Counted from the stretch's first letter, positions 43,448-55,309 are shown. The stretch: 64,000 nt of DNA from Variovorax saccharolyticus (GCF_030316765.1 NZ_JASZYT010000001.1:930001-994000), one strand, 5' to 3'. A program made the numbers and translations. The notes: generated by a model from the sequence alone, not told the origin.

Positions 43448-44170
43448 ATGCCCGAAGCCCGCCCAGCCCACAAGCGAATCTTGTTGAAGCTGTCGGGCGA
43501 GGCGTTGATGGGCGACGACGCCTTCGGCATCAACCGCGCGACCATCGTGCGCATGGTGGGCGAGGTGGCCGAGGTCGTGAACATGGGCGTCGAGGTGGCG
43601 GTCGTGATCGGCGGCGGCAACATCTTCCGCGGCGTGGCCGGCGGCTCGGTGGGCATGGACCGCGCCACCGCCGACTACATGGGCATGCTGGCCACCGTGA
43701 TGAACGCGCTGGCGCTGGCCGACGCGATGAACAAGCAGGGCCTGATCGCCCGCGTGATGTCCGCCATCGCGATCGAGCAGGTGGTCGAGCCCTATGTGCG
43801 CCCGAAGGCCCTGCAGTACCTCGAAGAGGGCAAGGTGGTGATCTTCGCCGCCGGCACCGGCAACCCCTTCTTCACGACCGACACGGCGGCCGCGCTGCGC
43901 GGTGCCGAGATCGGCGCCGAGCTGGTGCTCAAGGCGACCAAGGTCGACGGCGTCTACACGGCCGACCCCAAGAAGGACCCGAGCGCAACGCGCTACACCA
44001 ACCTGAGCTTCGACGAAGCCATTGCACAAAACCTCGGCATCATGGACGCCACGGCCTTCGCGCTGTGCCGCGACCAGAACCTGCCGATCAAGGTGTTCTC
44101 GATCTTCAAGAACGGCGCGCTCAAGCGCGTCGTGATGGGCGAGGACGAAGGCACCCTCGTGCACGCTTGA
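43448..44170 (+). CDS. pyrH: UMP kinase
   Basis: Bacterial-type UMP kinase of the amino-acid kinase fold, 240 residues, ATG after AAAGGAA. The motifs [23 protein letters not shown] and [15 protein letters not shown] are intact. It supplies UDP for RNA and cell-wall precursors and is followed by frr after 13 bases. Confidence 0.98.
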   Translation: MPEARPAHKRILLKLSGEALMGDDAFGINRATIVRMVGEVAEVVNMGVEVAVVIGGGNIFRGVAGGSVGMDRATADYMGMLATVMNALALADAMNKQGLIARVMSAIAIEQVVEPYVRPKALQYLEEGKVVIFAAGTGNPFFTTDTAAALRGAEIGAELVLKATKVDGVYTADPKKDPSATRYTNLSFDEAIAQNLGIMDATAFALCRDQNLPIKVFSIFKNGALKRVVMGEDEGTLVHA

Positions 44171-44183
44171 GGAGATTGAATAC

Positions 44184-44744
44184 ATGACCATTGCAGACAT
44201 CCGCAGTGCGACCGACGCCAAGATGAACCAGTCGCTCGCCGCCTTCCAGAACAACCTGACCAAGATCCGTACCGGCCGCGCCAACCCGGCCCTGCTGGAT
44301 TCGATCCACGTCGACTACTACGGCTCTTCGGTGCCGCTGTCGCAGGTGGCGAACGTCGCCTTGCTCGACTCGCGCACCATCAGCGTCCAGCCCTGGGAAA
44401 AGGGCATGGGCGCCAAGATCGAGAAGGCGATCCGCGAGAGCGACCTGGGCCTGAATCCGGCCTCGATGGGCGACCTGATCCGGGTTCCGCTGCCGCCGAT
44501 GAGCGAGGAGCGCCGCAAGGAAATGACCAAGCTGGTGCGCAACGAAGGCGAGAGCGCCAAGATCGCGACGCGCAATCTGCGCCGCGACGCCAACGATGCG
44601 ATCAAGAAGCTGGTCAAGGACAAGCTGGCCTCGGAAGACGACCAGAAGCGGGCCGAGGCCGAGATCCAGAAGGTCACCGACCGCCACATCGCGGAAATCG
44701 ACCGCCTGGTGACCGCCAAGGAAGCCGAGATCATGGCCGTCTAG
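44184..44744 (+). CDS. frr: Ribosome recycling factor
   Basis: 186 residues, usual length 185. The conserved [15 protein letters not shown] and [15 protein letters not shown] are present. It releases ribosomes after termination together with EF-G. GGAG lies before the ATG. Confidence 0.98.
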   Translation: MTIADIRSATDAKMNQSLAAFQNNLTKIRTGRANPALLDSIHVDYYGSSVPLSQVANVALLDSRTISVQPWEKGMGAKIEKAIRESDLGLNPASMGDLIRVPLPPMSEERRKEMTKLVRNEGESAKIATRNLRRDANDAIKKLVKDKLASEDDQKRAEAEIQKVTDRHIAEIDRLVTAKEAEIMAV

Positions 44745-44763
44745 GGCCGAAACACCTCTACGC

Positions 44764-45501
44764 ATGAAGCACAGCGACCCTGCGGTTCCCCATCACATCG
44801 CCATCGTCATGGATGGCAACGGTCGCTGGGCGACGCGCCGCTTCCTGCCGCGTGTGGCGGGTCACAAGCAGGGCGTCGAGTCGCTCAGGCGCTGCGTCAA
44901 GGCCTGCGTGGCGCGCAACGTCGGGGTGCTCACCGTCTTCGCGTTCTCGTCCGAGAACTGGAACCGGCCAGTCGAGGAAGTCTCCGGCCTCATGGACCTG
45001 ATGGTCGGTGCGCTGGGCCGCGAGGTGCCCAAGCTGAGCCAGGACGGCGTCCGGCTGCATTTCGTCGGCGAGCGCGGCGGGCTGTCCGAGAAGATGATCG
45101 CCGGCCTGGTCCAGGCCGAAGCGGCGACCGCGCACAATTCCCGGCTCGTGCTCAATGTCTGTTTCAACTATGGCGGCCGCTGGGACATCGCACGCGCCGC
45201 CGCCCAGCTGGCAGCCCGCGGCGAGGCGCTGACCGAGGCCAACCTCGACGCCGCGATGGCGCTCTCGCACGTGCCCGACCCCGATCTGTTCATCCGCACC
45301 GGCGGCGAGCAGCGGCTGTCGAACTTCCTGCTCTGGCAGAGCGCCTACGCCGAGCTCTTCTTCAGCGACCGCCTGTGGCCCGAGTTCGACGAGGCCGCGC
45401 TCGACGAGGCCATCGCAGCGTTCCAGCGCCGCGAGCGCCGCTACGGCCAGACGTCCGAGCAGCTGGGCGCCGGGGCTTCGAGCGACCAGCGGGTCGCCTG
45501 A
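44764..45501 (+). CDS. uppS: Undecaprenyl diphosphate synthase
   Basis: Cis-prenyltransferase, 245 residues, making the C55 lipid carrier for peptidoglycan and O-antigen. The catalytic Asp D17 lies in IAIVMDGNGRWA; FAFSSENWNRP and RTGGEQRLSNFLLWQ bind substrate. It uses the isoprenoid units made through dxr in the same block. Confidence 0.97.
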   Translation: MKHSDPAVPHHIAIVMDGNGRWATRRFLPRVAGHKQGVESLRRCVKACVARNVGVLTVFAFSSENWNRPVEEVSGLMDLMVGALGREVPKLSQDGVRLHFVGERGGLSEKMIAGLVQAEAATAHNSRLVLNVCFNYGGRWDIARAAAQLAARGEALTEANLDAAMALSHVPDPDLFIRTGGEQRLSNFLLWQSAYAELFFSDRLWPEFDEAALDEAIAAFQRRERRYGQTSEQLGAGASSDQRVA

Positions 45502-45505
45502 GCGC

Positions 45506-46351
45506 ATGCTCAAGCAACGCATCATCACGGCGATCGTCCTGTTGGCGATCCTGCTGCCTGCGCTCTTCTATCCCTCGCACGTGCCCTTCGCCTGCGTGAT
45601 GCTGGCGCTGATCGGGGCTGCCGCCTGGGAGTGGGGGGGCCTCAACGACTACGGTCCGCGCCTGTCGCTGTTCCTCGGCGCCGAGATGGTGCTGCTGTGC
45701 GCGCTGTCCTGGTGGCTCGGCCTGCTCGAGCGCCCGCTGCTCGGCGTCTGGATCGCCGCCAGTGCCGCCTGGGTGCTGGGCGGTGCCGCACTGCTGCGCG
45801 TGGCGGTTCCGGGCTGGCCGCGCGTGCCCAAGGGGCTGCGCCTGGTCGGCGGCCTGCTCGCGCTGTGGGTGGCCTGGCTGGCGGCGGTGCAGGCGCGGGT
45901 CGTGGGCATCAATTTCCTGCTCTCGATCCTGGTGCTGGTCTGGGTCGCGGACGTTTTCGCGTATTTCACCGGCCGTGCCTTCGGGCTCAAGTTCACCCGG
46001 AACAAGCTGGCCCCGACCATCAGTCCCGGCAAGAGCTGGGAGGGCGTCTGGGGCGGCATGGCCGGCGTGGTCGTGCTCGCGCTGGCCTGGGTCTGGGGCG
46101 ACTCCGCCGCCCAGGCGTCGGTCGCCAGCCTCTATACACGGCTGGCCGAGCGCGGCTGGTGGCTGCTGCTGATCGGCGTGGTCTTCATGGCCGCGATGAG
46201 CGTGGTCGGCGACCTGGTCGAGTCGCTGATCAAGCGCAGCGCCGGGGCCAAGGACAGCAGCGCGCTGCTGCCCGGGCATGGCGGCGTGCTCGACCGGATC
46301 GACGCGCTGCTGCCCACGCTGCCGATCGCCATGATGCTGGCCTTCCTATGA
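45506..46351 (+). CDS. cdsA: Phosphatidate cytidylyltransferase
   Basis: Membrane enzyme making CDP-diacylglycerol, 281 residues with several hydrophobic helices. The C-terminal signature region [20 protein letters not shown] is clear. It starts 4 bases after uppS, and its stop overlaps the dxr ATG (ATGA at 46348-46351). Confidence 0.96.
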   Translation: MLKQRIITAIVLLAILLPALFYPSHVPFACVMLALIGAAAWEWGGLNDYGPRLSLFLGAEMVLLCALSWWLGLLERPLLGVWIAASAAWVLGGAALLRVAVPGWPRVPKGLRLVGGLLALWVAWLAAVQARVVGINFLLSILVLVWVADVFAYFTGRAFGLKFTRNKLAPTISPGKSWEGVWGGMAGVVVLALAWVWGDSAAQASVASLYTRLAERGWWLLLIGVVFMAAMSVVGDLVESLIKRSAGAKDSSALLPGHGGVLDRIDALLPTLPIAMMLAFL

Positions 46352-47535
46352 ATTCAGTCAAACAACGCGTCACGGTGCTCGGCTCGACCGGCTCCGTCGG
46401 CGTCAGCACGCTCGACGTGATCGCGCGCCATCCCGATCGCTTCGAGGTTTTCGCCCTGTCGGCGGCGACCCGGGTCGACGAGCTGTTCGCGCAGTGCGTG
46501 CGCTTTTCGCCGCAGTTCGCCGTGATGGCAAGCGCGCCGCACGCGGCGCTGCTGGCCGACAAGCTGGCCTCGAACGGCCTGCCGACGCGCGTGCTGAGCG
46601 GCGAGGGCGCGATCGAGGAGATCGCCTCGCACGAGCAGGCCGATTCCGTGATGGCCGCCATCGTCGGCGCCGCCGGGCTCGGCCCCTGCCTGGCGGCCGC
46701 GCGGGCCGGCAAGCGCCTGATGCTGGCCAACAAGGAAGCGCTGGTGGTCGGCGGCGAGCTGTTCATGCGCACGGTGCACGAAGGCGGCGCCGCGCTGCTG
46801 CCGATCGACAGCGAGCATTCGGCCATCTTCCAGTGCCTGCCCGAGGACCGCAGCACCTGGGCCCAGCGGGTCGACCATGTGCTGCTGACCGCGTCGGGCG
46901 GCCCGTTCCGGCAACGCGATCCCGCCACGCTGGCCGAGATCACGCCCGAGCAGGCCTGCGCGCACCCGAATTTCTCGATGGGGCGCAAGATTTCCGTCGA
47001 CTCCGCCACCATGATGAACAAGGCCCTCGAGGTGATCGAGGCCCGCTGGCTGTTCGACCTGACACCCGAGCAGGTCAAGGTGGTGATCCATCCGCAGCAG
47101 ATCATCCATTCGATGGTGCAGTTCCAGGACTCGTCGGTCATCGCGCAGCTCGGCACGCCGGACATGCGGGTGCCGATCGCCTGCGGCCTGGCCTGGCCCG
47201 AGCGGATCGCGAGCGGAGCCGGCAAGCTGGATTTCGCCTTGCTGGCGGCCCTGACTTTCGAGGCCGCGGACGAGGTCCGCTTCCCGGGACTGCACCTGGC
47301 ATGGCATGCGCTGCGGGCCGCGCCCGGAACCACGGCGGTGCTGAATGCCGCCAACGAAGTGGCGGTCGAGGCCTTTCTCGAGCGGCGGCTGCGTTTCGAT
47401 CGCATTCATGCGGTCAATCTGGAAACTTTGGAGCGCGTGTTGCCCTCCAAGCCCTCGTCGCTTGCGGACTTGCTCGACCTGGACGCCAGTGCGCGAGCCG
47501 CGGCCCGTGCCGCGGCGCTCCGCTTCGCGGCCTGA
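46348..47535 (+). CDS. dxr: 1-deoxy-D-xylulose 5-phosphate reductoisomerase
   Basis: Second, committed step of the MEP isoprenoid pathway, 395 residues. NADPH motif [16 protein letters not shown] at the N-terminus; metal and substrate segments [15 protein letters not shown] and [21 protein letters not shown]. Start overlaps cdsA. Together with ispD-ispF in this window it shows the MEP route is used. Confidence 0.98.
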   Translation: MNSVKQRVTVLGSTGSVGVSTLDVIARHPDRFEVFALSAATRVDELFAQCVRFSPQFAVMASAPHAALLADKLASNGLPTRVLSGEGAIEEIASHEQADSVMAAIVGAAGLGPCLAAARAGKRLMLANKEALVVGGELFMRTVHEGGAALLPIDSEHSAIFQCLPEDRSTWAQRVDHVLLTASGGPFRQRDPATLAEITPEQACAHPNFSMGRKISVDSATMMNKALEVIEARWLFDLTPEQVKVVIHPQQIIHSMVQFQDSSVIAQLGTPDMRVPIACGLAWPERIASGAGKLDFALLAALTFEAADEVRFPGLHLAWHALRAAPGTTAVLNAANEVAVEAFLERRLRFDRIHAVNLETLERVLPSKPSSLADLLDLDASARAAARAAALRFAA

Positions 47536-47559
47536 TCCGTACAACCCCCGGGGAATCCG

Positions 47560-48930
47560 ATGCTCACAGTCGTTGCCTTCATCGTCGCCCTCGGCCTGCT
47601 GATCGCCGTGCACGAATACGGGCATTACCGGGTCGCGGTCGCCTGCGGGGTCAAGGTGCTGCGCTTCTCCGTCGGTTTCGGCAAGACCCTCTATCGCTGG
47701 CAGCCCAAGCGCCAGCATCCGGGCCAGAACACCGAGTTCGTGATCGGCGCCTTCCCGCTCGGCGGCTACGTGAAGATGCTCGACGAGCGCGAAGGTCCGG
47801 TGCCGGCCGAGGAGCGGCATCGCGCCTTCAATACCCAGCCGCTGCGCTCGCGCGCCGCGATCGTGGCCGCCGGCCCGATCGCCAATCTGCTGCTGGCGGT
47901 CGTGCTCTACACGCTGGTCAACTGGATCGGCGTCCAGGAGCCGGCGGCGACGCTGGCCCGTCCGGTGGCGGCCTCGCTGGCCGAGCGGGCAGGGCTGCAG
48001 GGCGGCGAGCACGTCACGCGGGCCGGCTTCGAAGGACAGCTGGAGGCTGTGCAATCCTTCGAGGACCTGCGCTGGCGCATGACCCGCGGCGCCCTCGACG
48101 GCCGCGACCTGACGCTGGAGATCGCCGGCGAGCGCGGTCGTCCGGCGCGCGAACTGGTGCTGCCGCTGAGCCGCATCGAGGCCAAGGATGCGGATGCGCA
48201 GATGTTCCGCAAGATCGGCGTCATCTCGCCGATGACCCGGCCCGAGATCGGCGAGGTGATGCCCGCCAGCGCCGCCGAGCGTGCCGGCCTGCGCAGCGGC
48301 GACCTGGTACGGGCCGTGGGCGCGACCGCGATCGTCGACGGCCAGCAGCTGCGCGAGCAGATCCGCGCCTCGATCGACGGCAGCCAGCCGCGCACGCAGG
48401 CCTGGCAGGTCGAGCGCGGCGGGCAGTCGATCCAGATCGAGGTCACGCCGGAGGTCCGCGACGAGCCGACGGGCAAGGTCGGCCGCATCGGGGCCTTCGT
48501 CGGAGCGCCGCCCGAAATGGTGCTGGTGCGCCAGGGCGTGGTGGACGGCGTCTGGCGCGGCGTGGTCCGGACCTGGGAGGTGTCGGCGCTCACCGTGCGC
48601 ATGATGGGCAAGATGCTGATCGGCGAGGCTTCGCTCAAGAACCTCAGCGGACCGCTCACGATCGCCGACTACGCCGGCAAGTCCGCCAGTCTCGGACTGA
48701 CCCAGTACATGGTGTTCCTGGCCCTGATCAGCGTGAGCCTGGGGGTCTTGAACCTCATGCCGCTGCCGGTCCTCGATGGCGGGCACCTGATGTATTATCT
48801 TTGGGAGGGCCTGACCGGCAAGAGCGTCTCCGACGCCTGGATGGAAAGGTTTCAGCGCGGCGGTGTCGCGCTGCTGCTGGTCATGATGTCGATCGCACTC
48901 TTCAACGACGTCACGCGGCTCTTTGGTTAA
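47560..48930 (+). CDS. rseP: Site-2 intramembrane protease RseP
   Basis: Zinc metalloprotease of 456 residues that cleaves the anti-sigma factor RseA in the envelope stress response. The HExxH motif is HEYGH at residues 18-22 in the first membrane helix. PDZ regions follow (about 110-300), and the second zinc motif lies in LMPLPVLDGGHLMYYLWE near the C-terminus. It sits directly before bamA. Confidence 0.97.
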   Translation: MLTVVAFIVALGLLIAVHEYGHYRVAVACGVKVLRFSVGFGKTLYRWQPKRQHPGQNTEFVIGAFPLGGYVKMLDEREGPVPAEERHRAFNTQPLRSRAAIVAAGPIANLLLAVVLYTLVNWIGVQEPAATLARPVAASLAERAGLQGGEHVTRAGFEGQLEAVQSFEDLRWRMTRGALDGRDLTLEIAGERGRPARELVLPLSRIEAKDADAQMFRKIGVISPMTRPEIGEVMPASAAERAGLRSGDLVRAVGATAIVDGQQLREQIRASIDGSQPRTQAWQVERGGQSIQIEVTPEVRDEPTGKVGRIGAFVGAPPEMVLVRQGVVDGVWRGVVRTWEVSALTVRMMGKMLIGEASLKNLSGPLTIADYAGKSASLGLTQYMVFLALISVSLGVLNLMPLPVLDGGHLMYYLWEGLTGKSVSDAWMERFQRGGVALLLVMMSIALFNDVTRLFG

Positions 48931-48970
48931 CTTTTCTGCCAGCCCTTTCCGGCCCTGGCTCAATTCACAG

Positions 48971-51379
48971 ATGAACACAACATTCAGTCGCTTTCGCCTG
49001 CGCAGCGTTGCCGCGGTAGTGGCCAGCGCGCTGGCGGCCACGGCAGCCTGGGCGGTCGAGCCTTTCACCGTGCGCGACATCCGGGTCGAGGGCTTGCAGC
49101 GGGTCGAGCCGGGAACGATCTTCGCGTCGATCCCGCTGCGCGTGGGCGATACCTACAACGACGAGCGCGGCTCCGCCGCGATCCGGGCGCTGTTCGACCT
49201 GGGGCTGTTCAAGGACGTGCGCATCGACGTCAACGGCAACGTGCTGGTGGTGATCGTCGAGGAGCGGCCCACGATCGCCGACGTCGATTTCGTCGGCACC
49301 AAGGAATTCGAGAAGGCGGCGCTGCAGAAGGCGCTGCGCGAAGTCGGCCTGGCCGACGGGCGTCCCTACGACAAGGCCCTGACCGACCGCGCCGAGCAGG
49401 AGCTCAAGCGCCAGTACGTGAGCCGCAGCCTCTACAACGCACAGGTCGTGACCACCGTCACGCCGATCGAGCGCAACCGCGTCAACCTGACCTTCACCGT
49501 GACCGAAGGCGAGCCGGCGCGCATCCGCGAAGTGCACATCGCCGGCAACAAGGACTTCAGCGAGTCGACCCTGCTGAGCCTGTTCGACCAGGACAGCGGC
49601 GGCTGGCTCAGCTGGTACACCAAGTCGAACCAATACTCGCGCGCCAAGCTCAACGCCGACCTCGAGACGCTGCGCTCGTACTACCTGTCGCGCGGCTACC
49701 TCGAGTTCCGCATCGATTCGACGCAGGTGGCGATCTCGCCCGACCGGCAGGATCTCTCGGTCACGGTCAACATCAGCGAAGGCGACAAGTTCGTGGTCTC
49801 CGGCGTCAAGCTGGCCGGCAACTACCTGGGCCGCGAGGACGAGTTCAAGTCGCTGGTGTCGATCCAGCCTGGCGAGCCCTACAACGCCGAAGAAGTGACC
49901 CGGACCACCAAGGCCTTCTCCGACTACTTCGGCAGCTTCGGCTACGCCTTCGCCCGCGTGCAGGCGACCCCCGAGATCGATCGCACGACCAACCGGGTCG
50001 CGCTCACCCTGAACGCCCAGCCCGAGCGCCGGGTCTATGTCCGGCGGGTCGCCATCGGCGGCAACAACCGCACGCGCGACGAAGTCATCCGCCGCGAGTT
50101 CCGGCAGTACGAGGCCTCCTGGTACGACGGCGACAAGATCAAGCTGTCGCGCGACCGGGTCGACCGCCTCGGCTTCTTCACCGACGTCCAGGTCGACACC
50201 CAGGAGGTGCCGGGCGTGCCCGACCAGGTCGACCTGACGGTCGAGGTCAAGGAGAAGCCGACCGGCTCGCTGCAGCTGGGCGCCGGCTTCTCCAGCGCCG
50301 ACAAGGTCAGCCTGACCTTCGGCATCTCGCAGGAGAACGTGTTCGGCTCGGGCAACTACCTCGGCGTGCAGGTCAACACCAGCAAGTACAACCGCTCGCT
50401 GTCGCTGGTCACCACCGATCCCTACTTCACGAAGGAAGGGATCTCGCGCAGCTTCAGCATCTACACCACGACCACCCAGCCGTACTACGCCAGCATCGAC
50501 GGCAATTACAAGCTGACGACCGAAGGCGCGAACATCCGTTTCGGCGTGCCGTTCAGTGAGCGCGACACGATCTTCTTCGGGGCCGGCGTGGAGCGTTACC
50601 GCTTCGACCCGGGCACCTCGTTCGCGGGCTATGTGCCGTTCTCGTACCAGCAGTACTTCGGTTGCATCTCCGGCGACCGGAACATCCTCCTGTACTGCGG
50701 CAACCCCACGGTTTCGGGCATCCCGCTGACCGTAGGCTGGGCCCGCGACGACCGCGACAGCGCGCTGGTCCCGACCAGCGGCGTCCTGCAGCGCGCCAAC
50801 CTCGAAGTCGGGGTCGGCGGGGACATGAAGTACTACAAGACCAACTACCAGTACCAGCAGTTCTTCCCGATCAACAAGCAGTACACCTTCGCGATCAACG
50901 GCGACTTGGGCTATGCCAAGGCCTACGGCGGCGAGGTGTACCCGATCTTCAAGAACTTCTACGCCGGTGGCCTGGGTTCGGTGCGCGGCTTCGAGCAGAA
51001 CTCGCTCGGTCCGCGCGACATCCCACTGTTCGGCCAGATCGAAGGCGCGGCGCTGGGCGGCACCAAGAAGGCGGTCTTCAACGCCGAACTGAGCACCCCG
51101 TTCCCGGGTGCCGGCAACGACCGGACGCTGCGCCTCTACACCTTCATGGACGCCGGCAACGTGTTCGGCGACCGCACGCCATGGTCGACCGACGCCCAGT
51201 GGGACTCGATCAAGAAGTTCCGCGCATCGATCGGCCTGGGCATCAGCTGGATCTCGCCGCTGGGCCCGCTGCGCATCGCCTACGCCTTCCCGGTCGTGTA
51301 CGAGAAGGGGGATGTGGCCCAGCAAATCCCGGAGGATAGAATTCAACGCCTGCAATTCCAGATCGGAACGACCTTCTAA
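48971..51379 (+). CDS. bamA: Outer membrane protein assembly factor BamA
   Basis: 802 residues from MNTTFSRFRLRSV; an in-frame start at 48923 is too early for the signal peptide. Cleavage near AWAVE, then five POTRA domains (FTVRDIRVEGLQRVEPGTIF onwards) and a C-terminal beta-barrel ending in Phe. The barrel motif VRGFEQNSLGPRD is present. Its last base A is the first base of the skp ATG. Confidence 0.98.
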   Translation: MNTTFSRFRLRSVAAVVASALAATAAWAVEPFTVRDIRVEGLQRVEPGTIFASIPLRVGDTYNDERGSAAIRALFDLGLFKDVRIDVNGNVLVVIVEERPTIADVDFVGTKEFEKAALQKALREVGLADGRPYDKALTDRAEQELKRQYVSRSLYNAQVVTTVTPIERNRVNLTFTVTEGEPARIREVHIAGNKDFSESTLLSLFDQDSGGWLSWYTKSNQYSRAKLNADLETLRSYYLSRGYLEFRIDSTQVAISPDRQDLSVTVNISEGDKFVVSGVKLAGNYLGREDEFKSLVSIQPGEPYNAEEVTRTTKAFSDYFGSFGYAFARVQATPEIDRTTNRVALTLNAQPERRVYVRRVAIGGNNRTRDEVIRREFRQYEASWYDGDKIKLSRDRVDRLGFFTDVQVDTQEVPGVPDQVDLTVEVKEKPTGSLQLGAGFSSADKVSLTFGISQENVFGSGNYLGVQVNTSKYNRSLSLVTTDPYFTKEGISRSFSIYTTTTQPYYASIDGNYKLTTEGANIRFGVPFSERDTIFFGAGVERYRFDPGTSFAGYVPFSYQQYFGCISGDRNILLYCGNPTVSGIPLTVGWARDDRDSALVPTSGVLQRANLEVGVGGDMKYYKTNYQYQQFFPINKQYTFAINGDLGYAKAYGGEVYPIFKNFYAGGLGSVRGFEQNSLGPRDIPLFGQIEGAALGGTKKAVFNAELSTPFPGAGNDRTLRLYTFMDAGNVFGDRTPWSTDAQWDSIKKFRASIGLGISWISPLGPLRIAYAFPVVYEKGDVAQQIPEDRIQRLQFQIGTTF

Positions 51380-51909
51380 TGACTCCATTGCTTCGTGCCG
51401 CCGGTGCGCTGCTGGTTCCTGTCGTCATGGCGGTGGGCATGCCCGCCCAGGCGCAGGAAAGCTTTCGCATCGGTTTCGTCAATCCTGACCGGGTGCTGCG
51501 CGAAGCGCTGCCGGCGAAGGCCGCCCAGGCCAAGCTGGAGGCCGAGTTCCTCAAGCGCGAAAAGGATCTGACGGCACAGGGTGCGGCGCTCAAGGCGGCC
51601 TCCGAGCAGTTCGAGCGCGAAGCTTCGACGCTGACCGAGAGCCAGCGCCTGGCGCGCCAGAAGGCGCTGGTCGACCAGGATCGGGATTTCCAGCGCCGGC
51701 GTCGCGAATTCCAGGAAGATCTGAACGCCCGCAAGAATGAAGAGCTGCAGCAGGTCTACGAGCGCGCCAACCGCGTGGTCAAGCAGGTGGCCGAGGCTGA
51801 GAAGTACGACGCCATCCTCCAGGAGGCGATCTACATCAACCCGAAGCACGACATCACCGAGAAGGTGATCAAGGCGCTCAACGCGTCGACCTCTACCGGC
51901 GGCAAGTAG
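51379..51909 (+). CDS. skp: Periplasmic chaperone Skp/OmpH
   Basis: 176 residues with a signal peptide ending PAQAQ, then a beta strand ([11 protein letters not shown]) and long charged coiled-coil tentacles, as in Skp. It holds unfolded outer-membrane proteins for BamA. Start overlaps the bamA stop (TAATG). Confidence 0.95.
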   Translation: MTPLLRAAGALLVPVVMAVGMPAQAQESFRIGFVNPDRVLREALPAKAAQAKLEAEFLKREKDLTAQGAALKAASEQFEREASTLTESQRLARQKALVDQDRDFQRRRREFQEDLNARKNEELQQVYERANRVVKQVAEAEKYDAILQEAIYINPKHDITEKVIKALNASTSTGGK

Positions 51910-51923
51910 CGCCGTCTATCGGC

Positions 51924-52910
51924 GTGGCACTTCGGCTAGGCGCAATCATCGAGGCCCTCGGAGGTGATCTCCAGGGCGATCCCGGGCTTTCGATCGAGCG
52001 GCTGGCACCGCTCGCGACGGCGGGTGGCGACGCGATCGCGTTCCTGAGCCATCCCAAATACCAGAAGGAACTCGCCGCCTCCGGCGCCGCCTGCGTGATC
52101 GTGGCGCCGGCGATGCACGATGCGGCGGCGGCGCGCGGCGCCTTCATCGAGACGCCCGATCCCTATCTCTACTTCGCGCGGCTGACCCAGCTCTGGAAGA
52201 AGGCCCATGCCCGGCCCGAGACCGCGCGCATTCATCCCAGCGCAGTGATCGACCCCGAAGCGGTGGTCGACCCGAGCGCCCGCATCGGCGCGCTGTGCGT
52301 GATCGAGCGCGGTGCCCGCATCGGCGCCGACACGGTGCTGAAGTCCCGCGTGACGGTCAGCGAGGACTGCATCATCGGCGCGCGCTGCCTGCTGCACCCG
52401 GGCGTGGTGATCGGCGCCGACGGCTTCGGCCTGGCCCCGCACGAGGGCGCCTGGGTCAAGATCGAACAGCTTGGCGCGGTGCGCATCGGCGACGATGTCG
52501 AGATCGGCGCCAACACCTGCATCGACCGCGGCGCCCTCGAGGACACCGTGATCGAGGACGGCGTGAAGCTCGACAACCTGATCCAGATCGGCCACAACGT
52601 GCGCATCGGAAAGCACACCGCCATGGCCGGCTGCACCGCGGTGGCGGGCAGCGCCACCATCGGCGCCCACTGCACCTTCGGCGGCCGGGCCGGCGTGCTC
52701 GGGCACCTGACGATCGCCGACCACGTGAACATCTCGTCGACCTCGCTGGTGACGCGCTCCATCCACAAGCCCGGCCTCTACACCGGCGTGTTTCCCATCG
52801 ACGACAATGCGACCTGGGAGAAAAACGCTGCCACGCTCAAGCAACTGCACAGTCTGCGGGAGCGCCTCAAGGCGCTGGAAAAAATGACGATGCAGGACAA
52901 GAAATCATGA
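51924..52910 (+). CDS. lpxD: UDP-3-O-acyl-glucosamine N-acyltransferase
   Basis: Third step of lipid A synthesis, 328 residues from GTG 51924. An N-terminal UMP-binding domain (about 1-100) precedes a left-handed beta-helix of hexapeptide repeats. The catalytic His lies in [18 protein letters not shown]. The ATG of fabZ overlaps its stop (ATGA). Confidence 0.97.
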   Translation: MALRLGAIIEALGGDLQGDPGLSIERLAPLATAGGDAIAFLSHPKYQKELAASGAACVIVAPAMHDAAAARGAFIETPDPYLYFARLTQLWKKAHARPETARIHPSAVIDPEAVVDPSARIGALCVIERGARIGADTVLKSRVTVSEDCIIGARCLLHPGVVIGADGFGLAPHEGAWVKIEQLGAVRIGDDVEIGANTCIDRGALEDTVIEDGVKLDNLIQIGHNVRIGKHTAMAGCTAVAGSATIGAHCTFGGRAGVLGHLTIADHVNISSTSLVTRSIHKPGLYTGVFPIDDNATWEKNAATLKQLHSLRERLKALEKMTMQDKKS

Positions 52911-53353
52911 CGACGCTCGATATCCACCAAATCCTCAAGCTGCTGCCTCACCGATACCCGTTCCTCCTGGTGGACCGCGTGCTCGACATGGAAAAGGGCA
53001 AGCGCATCACGGCACTCAAGAACGTGACCATGAACGAGCCCTTCTTCAATGGCCACTTCCCGCATCGCCCGGTGATGCCGGGCGTGCTGATGCTCGAGGC
53101 GATGGCCCAGGCGGCCGCGCTGCTGTCCTTCCATTCGCTGGACATCGTGCCCGACGACAACACGGTCTATTACTTCGCCGCCATCGATGGCGCGCGCTTC
53201 AAGCGGCCGGTCGAGCCCGGCGACCAACTCACGCTCGAGGTCGAGATCGAGCGCATGAAGGCCGGCATCTCCAAGTTCAAGGGGCGCGCGCTGGTCGGCG
53301 CCGAACTGGCCTGCGAAGCGACATTGATGTGCGCGATGCGCCAGATCAACTGA
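52907..53353 (+). CDS. fabZ: 3-hydroxyacyl-ACP dehydratase FabZ
   Basis: Hot-dog-fold dehydratase of fatty-acid elongation, 148 residues. The catalytic His is in [21 protein letters not shown]. By drawing on the same hydroxyacyl-ACP pool it competes with lpxA and lpxD, which flank it. Confidence 0.98.
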   Translation: MTTLDIHQILKLLPHRYPFLLVDRVLDMEKGKRITALKNVTMNEPFFNGHFPHRPVMPGVLMLEAMAQAAALLSFHSLDIVPDDNTVYYFAAIDGARFKRPVEPGDQLTLEVEIERMKAGISKFKGRALVGAELACEATLMCAMRQIN

Positions 53354-53363
53354 TCCTGCCGGC

Positions 53364-54152
53364 ATGACCCTGATTCATTCGACGGCGATCGTCGACCCTC
53401 AGGCCGAACTCGACCCGACGGTCAGTGTCGGTCCCTACGCCGTGATCGGCCCGCACGTGCGGGTCGGCGCCGGCACCACGATCGGCGCGCACTGCGTGAT
53501 CGAGGGCAGGACCACCATCGGCCGCGACAACCGGATCTTCCAGTTCGCATCGCTGGGCGCGGTGCCGCAAGACAAGAAATACGCCGGCGAGCCCACGCAA
53601 CTGGTCATCGGCGATCGCAACGTGATCCGCGAGTTCTGCACCTTCAACATCGGCGTGCCCGGGGCCGGCGGCGTGACGCGGGTGGGCAACGACAACTGGA
53701 TCATGGCCTACACGCACATCGCGCATGACTGCCGTGTCGATGACCACACCACGCTCGCCAACAACACGACCCTGGCCGGCCACGTGCACCTGGCCGACTG
53801 GGTGACGGTGGGCGGGCTGACCGGCATCCACCAGTTCGTGTCGGTCGGTGCCCATGCCATGCTCGGTTTTGCCAGCGCGGTCACGCAGGACGTGCCGCCC
53901 TTCATGCTGGTGGACGGCAATCCTCTCGCCGTGCGCGGGTTCAACGTGGTCGGCCTGCGCCGCCGCGAGTTCTCGCCCGCGCGGATCGCGGCGGTCAAGC
54001 AGATGCACCGGCTCCTGTACCGCCAGGGCAAGACGCTGGACGAGGCGCGTGCCGCAATCCAGGCACTGGCTGCCGAAGTGCCCGAGGCGGCGCCTGACGT
54101 CGCGATGATGAGTGACTTTCTCGCCGGTGCCACGCGCGGCATCGCGCGCTGA
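53364..54152 (+). CDS. lpxA: UDP-GlcNAc acyltransferase
   Basis: First step of lipid A synthesis, 262 residues with hexapeptide-repeat beta-helix ([20 protein letters not shown]). The catalytic His lies in [14 protein letters not shown]-terminal helical domain follows from about residue 190. Confidence 0.98.
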   Translation: MTLIHSTAIVDPQAELDPTVSVGPYAVIGPHVRVGAGTTIGAHCVIEGRTTIGRDNRIFQFASLGAVPQDKKYAGEPTQLVIGDRNVIREFCTFNIGVPGAGGVTRVGNDNWIMAYTHIAHDCRVDDHTTLANNTTLAGHVHLADWVTVGGLTGIHQFVSVGAHAMLGFASAVTQDVPPFMLVDGNPLAVRGFNVVGLRRREFSPARIAAVKQMHRLLYRQGKTLDEARAAIQALAAEVPEAAPDVAMMSDFLAGATRGIAR

Positions 54153-54160
54153 GTTGCCGC

Positions 54161-55309
54161 ATGTCTGAAAAGCCGCGGCGGTTCTCGCTGGTCGCCGGCG
54201 AGGCTTCTGGCGACCTGCTGGCGGGCCTCATGCTCGATGGGCTGCAGGCGCGGTGGCCCACGATGCAGGCGGTCGGCATCGGTGGCCCCCGGATGCTCTC
54301 GCGTGGTTTCGAGAGTTGGTGGCCCCAGGAAAAGCTCGCCGTGAGCGGCTATGTCGAGGTGCTGCGCCACTATGCCGAGATCGCCGGCATCCGGCGCCAG
54401 CTGCGGGCCCGCCTGCTGCGCGAGTCGCCCGACATCTTCATCGGCGTCGACGCCCCCGATTTCAATCTCGACCTCGAGGCCGGCCTGCGCGAGCGCGGCA
54501 TCAAGACCGCGCACTTCGTCTGCCCGTCGATCTGGGCCTGGCGTCCGGAGCGGGTCCACAAGGTCCGCGCCGCTGCCGACCATGTGCTGTGCATCTTTCC
54601 GTTCGAGCCGGCCCTGCTCGCGCAGCACGGCATCGCCGCGACCTATGTCGGCCATCCGCTCGCCAAGGTGATCCCGATGGCGCCCGACCGGGCGGCGGCG
54701 CGCACCGCGCTCGGACTCGATCCCGAGGCCGAAGTGGTCGCTATCCTGCCCGGCAGCCGGCGTTCGGAGCTGCGGCAGCTGGCGCCGCTGTTCTTCGACG
54801 CCGCGGCCCTGATGCTGAAGTCGCGGCCCGGCCTCTGCTTCATCTGTCCGGTGCTGCCGAGCCTGCGCCAGGAGATGGAGCAATTGCTGAAGGCCAGTCC
54901 CATGGCGGGTCGGGTGAACCTGCTCGACGGCCAGTCCCACGCCGCGCTGGCCGCCTGCGACGTGACGCTGATCGCCAGCGGCACCGCGACGCTCGAGGCC
55001 GCGCTCTTCAAGCGGCCGATGGTGATCTCCTACCGGGTGAATTCGCTGACCTGGCGGCTGGTGATGCAGCGCAAGCAGCTGCAGCCCTGGGTCGGCCTGC
55101 CCAACATCCTGAGCCGTGAGTTCGTGGTCCCCGAGATACTGCAGGACGCCGCCACCCCAGAGGCGCTGGCCGAGGCCACGCTGGGCTGGCTCGCCTCGCC
55201 GGAGAAGGTTCACGCCTTGCAACAACGTTTTTGCGCGATGCACGCAGAATTGCTGCGCGATACGCCGACACTGTGCGCCGATGCGATCCAGAAAGTTCTT
55301 GAAGGCTGA
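54161..55309 (+). CDS. lpxB: Lipid-A-disaccharide synthase
   Basis: Glycosyltransferase joining lipid X and UDP-diacylglucosamine, 382 residues. Recognised by [30 protein letters not shown] and [20 protein letters not shown]. Its 3' end overlaps the rnhB start by 29 bases. Confidence 0.97.
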   Translation: MSEKPRRFSLVAGEASGDLLAGLMLDGLQARWPTMQAVGIGGPRMLSRGFESWWPQEKLAVSGYVEVLRHYAEIAGIRRQLRARLLRESPDIFIGVDAPDFNLDLEAGLRERGIKTAHFVCPSIWAWRPERVHKVRAAADHVLCIFPFEPALLAQHGIAATYVGHPLAKVIPMAPDRAAARTALGLDPEAEVVAILPGSRRSELRQLAPLFFDAAALMLKSRPGLCFICPVLPSLRQEMEQLLKASPMAGRVNLLDGQSHAALAACDVTLIASGTATLEAALFKRPMVISYRVNSLTWRLVMQRKQLQPWVGLPNILSREFVVPEILQDAATPEALAEATLGWLASPEKVHALQQRFCAMHAELLRDTPTLCADAIQKVLEG